A stretch of 12,186 nt of DNA from Asticcacaulis sp. Its GTDB lineage: Bacteria > Pseudomonadota > Alphaproteobacteria > Caulobacterales > Caulobacteraceae. The notes beneath the pieces are model-generated. The model was not told the DNA's origin. It did no database searches and worked only from the letters and a program-made list of their open reading frames with translations. Positions 1 through 3,884 of the stretch are shown piece after piece. The position numbers were made by a program, and so were the translations under genes. Location of the stretch: the NCBI RefSeq assembly GCF_020217185.1, contig NZ_JAIWNX010000295.1:1-12186 (forward strand), given 5' to 3'. How positions within the stretch are numbered: the stretch's first letter is position 1; each line of letters begins with the position of its first letter.

Positions 1-48
1 GGGGGGGTGCGGCTCGGCCAGCAGGATAAGGGGGGCGGCGGACGCCAT
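1..48 (-). CDS. Start of an unidentified gene, cut by the left edge
   Basis: An ATG on the minus strand (at 48-46) opens a frame that stays open for all 16 codons to the window edge, reading MASAAPLILLAEPHPP. The hydrophobic LILLAE stretch after a short polar start is reminiscent of the first strand of a response-regulator receiver domain (usually ILLxED or ILVAED), but 16 residues cannot establish this. An AAAGG lies 11 bases upstream of the ATG, a weak and distant ribosome binding site. The gene would be divergent from the Crp/Fnr gene at 172, sharing a 123-bp intergenic region with an inverted repeat. It could also be a chance open frame in GC-rich DNA. Confidence 0.3.
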   Translation of the reverse strand, partial: MASAAPLILLAEPHPP

Positions 49-125
49 AAATGTGCGGACCTTTCGAAGAAGCCGGTTTTATTGAAACCTTGCGACCGCG
101 TGCCTAACCCGACATGGCGGCATTG

Positions 126-145
126 TATGTGCACTCGTACACATA
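126..145. promoter_or_regulatory. 20-bp inverted repeat, candidate Crp/Fnr-type operator
   Basis: The arms TATGTGCAC (126-134) and GTACACATA (137-145) are inverted copies matching at 8 of 9 positions around a 2-base centre. The core TGTGC-N4-GTACA (128-141) has the 5-4-5 spacing of FNR-type sites rather than the 5-6-5 of CRP sites. It lies 27 bases upstream of the start codon of a Crp/Fnr-family gene and also in front of the possible divergent gene at 1-48, so autoregulation is a natural guess. A close variant of the core lies upstream of the cytochrome c gene at 3301-3314. Binding is inferred. Confidence 0.5.
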
Positions 146-171
146 AAGGGCAAACGTGATGAGGCCCCCCG

Positions 172-924
172 ATGGACACGCTCCACCCCGAACTGTTGAG
201 CAGCAATCTGCTGATGGCGCTGCGCCCCGCCGACCGGATGCGGCTGCAAGCGCGTATGGAGGTGATCGAAGCCCCGCGCGGCATGGTCCTGTTCAATGCC
301 GGGGACGTGGTGCGCCACGCCTGGTTTCCGCTGGGACCCACCCTGGTGGGTTTCCGTGTGCTGCTGGATGACGGGCGCGGGGTCGAAACGGCGCTGGTCG
401 GGCGCGAAGGAGCCGTTGGCGGCATCGTCAGTCAGGGCCGTTTGCCCGCCTTTTCCTGCGCCGAGGTGCAGTTTCCGGGCAAGCTGCTGCGCATTGATCT
501 GAAGACGCTGGAGGCGCTGAAGGCCGAATCCCTGACGCTGCGCTACTTCTTTGCGCGCTATTCCGATTGCCTGCTGGCACAGGTGTTTCAGTCGGTGGCC
601 TGCAACGCCACCCACACTATCGAACAGCGCGCGGCGCGTTGGCTGACCCTGGCGCTGGACCGTACAGAGACGGCGACAATCCCGCTGACGCAGGATCAGT
701 TGTCGTCTATGCTGGGAGTCGGGCGGGCCTATGTCAGCCGTGTCATGGGCGTGTTGCAGCGGGACGGCCTGCTGGCCACCGTGCGCGGGCGGGTCGAAAT
801 CCGCGATCCGGCCGGGCTCAGGCAGCGCGCCTGCGGCTGTGCCAATCAGGTGCGCGCCCATTTTGACGAAGTGCTGGCCGGGGTCTATCCCGCGCCGGAA
901 GACGATGAGATAACGGCGAAATGA
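172..924 (+). CDS. Crp/Fnr family transcriptional regulator
   Basis: This 250-residue protein has the two-part layout of Crp/Fnr regulators: a cyclic-nucleotide-binding-like beta barrel (about residues 12-115), a long dimerisation helix (about 118-160), and a winged helix-turn-helix (about 171-212). The HTH reads LTQDQLSSMLGVGRAYVSR; the preceding HTIEQRAARWL and following LQRDGLL are typical of the alphaproteobacterial subgroup. It lacks the N-terminal cysteine cluster of oxygen-sensing Fnr and the CRP phosphate-binding cassette, so neither a [4Fe-4S] cluster nor cAMP binding is supported; the signal is unknown. A Cys-Gly-Cys (221-223) follows the DNA-binding domain. The start is ATG 172, with GATGAGG 7 bases upstream as ribosome binding site. 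Its TGA overlaps the next start (ATGA), so the two genes are probably translationally coupled. It may bind the inverted repeat just upstream. Confidence 0.9.
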   Translation: MDTLHPELLSSNLLMALRPADRMRLQARMEVIEAPRGMVLFNAGDVVRHAWFPLGPTLVGFRVLLDDGRGVETALVGREGAVGGIVSQGRLPAFSCAEVQFPGKLLRIDLKTLEALKAESLTLRYFFARYSDCLLAQVFQSVACNATHTIEQRAARWLTLALDRTETATIPLTQDQLSSMLGVGRAYVSRVMGVLQRDGLLATVRGRVEIRDPAGLRQRACGCANQVRAHFDEVLAGVYPAPEDDEITAK

Positions 925-1550
925 AACTGCACGGCTATTTCCGCTCCTCGGCCGCCTGGCGTGTGCGTATCGCGCTGGCGCTGAAAGGTCTCGACTATGA
1001 TCAGGTTTTTGTTCACCTGCGTCACGGGGATCAGCGCGCGCCTGCCTATCTGAAGGTCAATCCGCAAGGTCTGGTCCCGGCGCTGGAGGTCGAAGATGGA
1101 GAGATACTGACCCAGTCTCTGGCCATCTGCGAATATCTTGAGGAGGTCTATCCGCAGGTGCCGCTTCTGCCCGGCAGCGCGCTGGAGCGGGCGCGTATCC
1201 GCGCCTTTGCCTACGCCATCGCCTGCGAAATCCACCCGGTGCAGAACCTGCGTGTCCTCAACCGGATCAAGGCGCTGGGTCAGGACGACACGGGCGTCAG
1301 GGCGTGGGCGCAGGAGACGATTGCCACGGGCTTCGACGCCTGTGAGGTCCTGCTGGAAGGGCAGGCGGGGCCCTACTGTTTCGGTCCGCAGGTGACTCTG
1401 GCTGACGTTTTTCTGGTGCCGCAGATGGCCAATGCCCGCCGCTTTGGGGTCGAACTGCGCTGGCCGCGTCTGAGGGATGCCGAAGCCGCCTGTCTGAGCC
1501 ATCCGGCCTTTGACGCCACGCGACCTGAGCGGCAACCCGACGCGGAATGA
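921..1550 (+). CDS. maiA: Maleylacetoacetate isomerase / zeta-class glutathione S-transferase
   Basis: This 209-residue cytosolic protein matches zeta-class GSTs along its whole length. Family members isomerise maleylacetoacetate to fumarylacetoacetate with glutathione, the penultimate step of tyrosine/homogentisate breakdown. The zeta signature appears as YFRSSAAWRVRIAL (residues 6-19); Ser9 corresponds to the catalytic serine, and the cysteine of the eukaryotic SSC motif is Ala11, as in many bacterial enzymes. NPQGLVPALE, TQSLAICEYLEE (glutathione-binding region), HPVQNLRVLN and ADVFLVPQMANARRF are also diagnostic. Its start overlaps the stop of the Crp/Fnr gene (ATGA), so the two are probably cotranscribed. 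No other tyrosine-catabolism gene (hmgA, fahA) is in the window, so a related activity such as maleylpyruvate isomerase is possible. It converges with the MFS gene across a 13-bp gap with no convincing terminator. Confidence 0.88.
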   Translation: MKLHGYFRSSAAWRVRIALALKGLDYDQVFVHLRHGDQRAPAYLKVNPQGLVPALEVEDGEILTQSLAICEYLEEVYPQVPLLPGSALERARIRAFAYAIACEIHPVQNLRVLNRIKALGQDDTGVRAWAQETIATGFDACEVLLEGQAGPYCFGPQVTLADVFLVPQMANARRFGVELRWPRLRDAEAACLSHPAFDATRPERQPDAE

Positions 1551-1563
1551 TTGGGTTTGGACC

Positions 1564-2781
1564 CTAGACCGGGTTGCGGTACAGCCGACCCTTTTCAACC
1601 ACCAGAATGATGCTGATGGCTGTCAGACCCAGTCCCATAGCTGCCAGCGGCAGAAGCCATACGCCGCCGGACCAGAACTGACCGATCCACGCCCCGATCA
1701 GGCCGCCGCCGACCATTTGCAAAATGCCCTGAAGCGAGGCGGCTGTGCCAGCGACGTGACCGACCTTTTCCATGGCAATGGCTGTGAAGTTGGAGGTGCA
1801 CATGGCCATGCACATCATGGTCAGGCCCTGCAGAAGTGTGAAACTGATCAGCGTTTCATAGCCCAGCAGAGCCCATACCACATGCACGGCCGAGAGGATG
1901 ATCAGGGCGGTCAGCGAGCGGTGTGATATGACGCGCGTCCCCAATCGCTCGACCAGCCGGATGTTGATAAAGGCCCCGACCGCCATGGCTCCGGCGCAGA
2001 GGGCAAAGACAAGCCCCAGATAACCCGGCTGGTGAAACACCTCTTCAAATATCTGCGGCATCATCGAGAGGTAGCAGAGGATCATAGCGGTCATCACCAT
2101 CACGGCCAGCCCATACCCCAGAGACGTAGGCTCAGAGGCGATGTAGCCGGCCACGCGAATAAACTTGCCCGGTGAAGGTGCAAAACGCTTTGCAGCCGGG
2201 AGGGTTTCCGGCAGGCGTACCCACACCCACAGGAAGACCAGCAGGCCGGCGATTGTCAGCGCCAGGAAGATGCCGCGCCACGGAAAGGCAAGCATAATCA
2301 ATTGACCCAGGCTGGGAGCCATGATCGGTACGGCCATGAAGATGACGTGTGAGGTCGAGAGCACCTTGGCCATGCGCGCGCCGGAGTAGAGGTCGCGGAT
2401 GGCCGAGCGCGGGATGACATTGGCTGAGGCCGCCGCCACGCCCTGAAAAAAGCGCAACAGGATCATGTGTTCAATATCGGTGACCAGCGACACGGTCAGC
2501 GACAGCAGAACATAGACGATCAGCCCGCCCAGCAGCACGCGGCGTCGTCCCAGCCAGTCCGATAACGTGCCACACAGAAACTGACCTATGCCCATGCCCA
2601 TAAAGAAGACCGAGATGATCAGCTGCATGCGGTTGGCATTGTCGATGCCGAAATCCGTCGCCATAGGGGGCAGGGCCGGCAACATGGTGTCCACGCTCAG
2701 CGCCGTCGCTGCCATACAGGCGGCGATAATGGCGACAAATTCGGGGAACGGCGGGATGTCCTTGGGGGGGAGCTTGAACAT
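1564..2781 (-). CDS. Bcr/CflA-type MFS multidrug efflux transporter
   Basis: This 405-residue inner-membrane protein of about twelve hydrophobic segments fits the DHA1 drug:proton antiporters, Bcr/CflA branch. The first segment carries the Bcr/CflA-like SVDTMLPALPPMATDFG (residues 29-45; usual form TDMYLPALP). MFS motif A is GTLSDWLGRRR (71-81) between segments 2 and 3. FFQGVAAASANVIPRSAIRDLY (111-132) matches the conserved segment-4 region, with basic Arg125 and Arg129. A motif C-like MAVPIMAPSLGQLI (149-162) is in segment 5. Length is normal. Family members export antibiotics such as bicyclomycin, sulfonamides or chloramphenicol; the substrate here cannot be read from sequence. The start is ATG at 2781, with AGGGGG six bases upstream as ribosome binding site. 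It follows the cytochrome c gene on the same strand after 97 bases, with no clear terminator between them, so limited cotranscription is possible. Confidence 0.88.
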   Translation of the reverse strand: MFKLPPKDIPPFPEFVAIIAACMAATALSVDTMLPALPPMATDFGIDNANRMQLIISVFFMGMGIGQFLCGTLSDWLGRRRVLLGGLIVYVLLSLTVSLVTDIEHMILLRFFQGVAAASANVIPRSAIRDLYSGARMAKVLSTSHVIFMAVPIMAPSLGQLIMLAFPWRGIFLALTIAGLLVFLWVWVRLPETLPAAKRFAPSPGKFIRVAGYIASEPTSLGYGLAVMVMTAMILCYLSMMPQIFEEVFHQPGYLGLVFALCAGAMAVGAFINIRLVERLGTRVISHRSLTALIILSAVHVVWALLGYETLISFTLLQGLTMMCMAMCTSNFTAIAMEKVGHVAGTAASLQGILQMVGGGLIGAWIGQFWSGGVWLLPLAAMGLGLTAISIILVVEKGRLYRNPV

Positions 2782-2878
2782 GACGCGCCCCCTATAGCCG
2801 GATGACGCTACGAAAGAAATTACGAGTTTGAGAAAAGTTGAATATCTTGGCCGATAGGCAGGGCTCCGGGTTGGGGGC

Positions 2879-3256
2879 TCAGTTCGCCTTCAAATAGGCT
2901 ATGATATCAGCGCGCTTTTTGGCGTCCTTTGTCGGGGCCATGGACATGGTGTTGCCGGGGAGGGTGCCGCCGGGGTCAGCCAGAAAGCGGTCCAGCTGCG
3001 CCTCGCTCCATACCGGCCCCTTCTTCATCGCGGCTGAGTAGCTGAATTTCGGGTCATTGGTCCCGGCCTTCTTGCCGACAATGCCGGCCAGAGACGGGCC
3101 GATGCCCGTGGCCCCCGGCTTCACCGAATGGCAGGACATGCAGGCCCCGAAGGCCTTTTTACCGGCAACAGCGTCCTGAGCTTGCGCCGGAGTGAGGGAC
3201 ACGATCAGCAGCAAAGCGCCAGTTAGTGGCATCAGGCCTTTCAAAATGCGGGTCAT
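2879..3256 (-). CDS. Periplasmic class I cytochrome c
   Basis: This 125-residue secreted monohaem cytochrome c is of the small mitochondrial-like/c2 type. A signal peptide occupies about residues 1-26 (basic MTRILK, hydrophobic core, AQA before the likely cleavage at 26/27). The haem-binding motif is CMSCH (39-43; His43 is the proximal ligand). GIGPSLAGIVGKKAG and FSYSAAMKKG are typical c2 features, and LPGNTMSMAP (99-108) supplies the probable axial methionine, Met104. Such proteins carry electrons between the bc1 complex and terminal oxidases or other periplasmic partners; which partner is unknown. The start ATG at 3256 has ACAGGA five bases upstream as ribosome binding site. The upstream region carries a motif (3301-3314) closely matching the one in front of the Crp/Fnr gene, compatible with respiratory control. 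Confidence 0.93.
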   Translation of the reverse strand: MTRILKGLMPLTGALLLIVSLTPAQAQDAVAGKKAFGACMSCHSVKPGATGIGPSLAGIVGKKAGTNDPKFSYSAAMKKGPVWSEAQLDRFLADPGGTLPGNTMSMAPTKDAKKRADIIAYLKAN

Positions 3257-3300
3257 GGCAATCCTGTAGAGGGTTTGGTCTATGTGTTTTTAACAGGCTC

Positions 3301-3314
3301 TCTGCCCTCGTACA
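3301..3314 (-). promoter_or_regulatory. FNR-spaced motif upstream of cytochrome c, like that at 128-141
   Basis: The plus-strand sequence TCTGCCCTCGTACA matches TGTGCACTCGTACA at 128-141 in 12 of 14 positions, including an unbroken CTCGTACA. It lies 45-58 bases upstream of the cytochrome c start codon, in the right range for an operator or activator site. This copy has weaker dyad symmetry than the one at 126-145. That the Crp/Fnr protein encoded at 172 binds both is an inference from the match and the gene types. Confidence 0.4.
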
Positions 3315-3345
3315 TACGGAATTCAACGTCAGATCCGGCGCACAG

Positions 3346-3375
3346 AATCAAGAAAGGCCCCGCAAAGGGGGCCTT
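3346..3375 (-). terminator. Rho-independent terminator-like hairpin downstream of the micro-ORF
   Basis: AAGGCCCC (3354-3361) and GGGGCCTT (3368-3375) form an 8-bp GC-rich stem around a 6-base loop. On the minus strand the stem is followed by TCTTGATT, a modest U-rich tail; on the plus strand no T tract follows. It lies 21 bases downstream of the stop of the micro-ORF at 3397-3429 and about 100 bases upstream of the cytochrome c start, so it would separate the two. Confidence 0.55.
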
Positions 3376-3396
3376 CCGAAAGTATTTAGACTGGTA

Positions 3397-3429
3397 TTAG
3401 AACCAGTATCCGAACAGCCAATCCCACAT
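3397..3429 (-). CDS. Aromatic-rich 10-residue micro-ORF (candidate micropeptide or leader peptide)
   Basis: The minus strand reads ATG at 3429-3427 and then MWDWLFGYWF to a TAA at 3399-3397. The ribosome binding site is good for its size: AAGTGAGG ends six bases before the ATG. An in-frame stop at 3453-3451 prevents extension to a larger protein; a GTG at 3441-3439 could add four residues. Six of ten residues are aromatic, three of them Trp. A 6-bp inverted repeat (ACTGGT 3390-3395 / ACCAGT 3402-3407) spans the stop codon, and a terminator-like hairpin follows 21 bases later. This resembles an attenuator leader peptide or a membrane-active micropeptide. The gene beyond the terminator is cytochrome c rather than an aromatic-biosynthesis gene, which weakens the attenuator reading. 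I do not recognise the peptide. Confidence 0.35.
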   Translation of the reverse strand: MWDWLFGYWF

Positions 3430-3476
3430 GATATGCCTCACTTGATCACGCTAAACAGCCCTATCGCTGTGCGTGC

Positions 3477-3539
3477 ATGGTTAACACTTTCTAAACGCGT
3501 TGACAAGCATTAACCAAGAATTTTTACGCCATATTAACC
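3477..3539. promoter_or_regulatory. Cluster of TTAACC / CtrA-like boxes in an AT-rich promoter region
   Basis: Three TTAACC motifs lie here: ATGGTTAA at 3477-3484 (TTAACCAT on the minus strand), TTAACC at 3510-3515 and TTAACC at 3534-3539. A fourth (GGTTAA) is at 3632-3637. Two are part of near-consensus CtrA boxes (TTAA-N7-TTAA): TTAA-N7-TAAA at 3481-3495 and TTTA-N7-TTAA at 3523-3537, each 7 of 8 core bases. CtrA is the cell-cycle master regulator of Caulobacterales. A TTGTCA on the minus strand (3503-3498) could be a -35 element. The only frame this region could drive nearby is the minus-strand micro-ORF at 3397-3429. The AT-rich composition makes chance matches easier. Confidence 0.3.
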
Positions 3540-3652
3540 CGTTTTTTCTCGCAACTGACGAATTGTGCAAGGAAATCAAAATAAACGCAGTCAGGGATGA
3601 GTGACATTTCGCCGCGATACCTGCGCAACAAGGTTAACAGGCGTCATTTCAC

Positions 3653-3669
3653 TGCAAAAGCTATGCCAA
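3653..3669 (-). promoter_or_regulatory. Sigma-54-like -24/-12 promoter motif
   Basis: The minus strand reads TTGGCATAGCTTTTGCA, fitting the sigma-54 consensus YTGGCACG-N4-TTGCW, with the essential GG and GC exactly 10 bases apart. Only the C and G of CACG deviate. It starts 18 bases beyond the terminator at 3687-3718 and would start transcription near 3643, heading through the CtrA-like region to the micro-ORF and the hairpin at 3354-3375, a transcript of about 290 bases. No activator site could be identified. Confidence 0.3.
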
Positions 3670-3686
3670 AGCGGATTAGCGTAAGT

Positions 3687-3718
3687 AAAAAAGACCCGCT
3701 GTCAGAAGACAGCGGGTC
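3687..3718 (-). terminator. Strong Rho-independent terminator downstream of the EAL gene
   Basis: GACCCGCTGTC (3693-3703) and GACAGCGGGTC (3708-3718) are a perfect 11-bp inverted repeat with a 4-base loop. On the minus strand the stem is followed directly by six T (complement of the A run 3687-3692) and then ACTT, a classical intrinsic terminator. It would end transcripts of the CHASE2-EAL gene about 190 bases after its stop codon. Confidence 0.88.
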
Positions 3719-3745
3719 GTGACGTTTTACTGTAGCTGGATTTTA

Positions 3746-3779
3746 GAGCGGAATGATTTTTCTTGGAATCATTCCGCTC
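3746..3779. repeat. REP-like palindrome, perfect 13-bp arms
   Basis: GAGCGGAATGATT (3746-3758) and AATCATTCCGCTC (3767-3779) are perfect inverted copies around an 8-base spacer. There is no adjacent U tract adequate for termination. The form (TTTTAGAGCGG...CCGCTC) recalls dispersed intergenic palindromes of alphaproteobacterial genomes; that resemblance is from memory and was not searched. It occurs once in this window, between a strong terminator and the GC-rich hairpins at 3782-3832. Confidence 0.6.
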
Positions 3780-3781
3780 AA

Positions 3782-3832
3782 GCCGCCATTGAGACGGCGG
3801 CCAAGGTGGCGAAGCTACCGCCCGGCGAGGGC
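3782..3832. repeat. Three adjacent small GC-rich hairpins
   Basis: Three successive inverted repeats are packed here: GCCGCC/GGCGGC (3782-3787 / 3796-3801), GGTGGC/GCTACC (3805-3810 / 3814-3819, 5 of 6 positions paired) and GCCC/GGGC (3820-3823 / 3829-3832). They join the REP-like palindrome to the palindrome overlapping the EAL stop codon. No open frame with a ribosome binding site was found. They may belong to one composite repeat or form a structured 3' UTR. Confidence 0.4.
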
Positions 3833-3835
3833 CTA

Positions 3836-3884
3836 AACAAAAATCTAGATCATTATGTTTCTACCAGAAATCATAATGATCTAG
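3836..3884 (-). terminator. Long palindrome overlapping the EAL stop codon; possible terminator
   Basis: CTAGATCATTATG (3845-3857) and CATAATGATCTAG (3872-3884) are perfect 13-bp arms. TTTCT/AGAAA (3858-3862 / 3866-3870) extends the pairing to 18 bp with one unpaired T and a 3-base tip. On the minus strand the stem is followed by ATTTTTGTTT, so it can act as a terminator despite being AT-rich. The gene's TAG stop (3883-3881) lies inside the arm, so the palindrome supplies the stop codon. This could be an ordinary terminator at the gene end or the scar of a palindromic insertion. Confidence 0.55.

Noticed and set aside
79..861. 260-codon open frame on the minus strand
   Set aside because: It is antisense to the Crp/Fnr gene, has no recognisable domain and no clear ribosome binding site; long antisense frames are common in GC-rich coding DNA.
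1551..1566. Bidirectional terminator between maiA and the MFS gene (GGGTTTGGACCC)
   Set aside because: The stem is only 4 bp with no T tract on either strand.
885..1598. 237-codon minus-strand open frame
   Set aside because: It lies antisense to maiA, which is confidently identified; the translation shows no family features.
3346..3450. Classical trp attenuator controlling the next gene
   Set aside because: Trp codons and a terminator are present, but the gene beyond is cytochrome c, with its own promoter region, and I found no clear antiterminator pairing.
3226..3513. 95-codon plus-strand open frame over the cytochrome c promoter
   Set aside because: It starts inside the cytochrome signal-peptide region, runs across a terminator hairpin and promoter motifs, and has no domain or convincing ribosome binding site.
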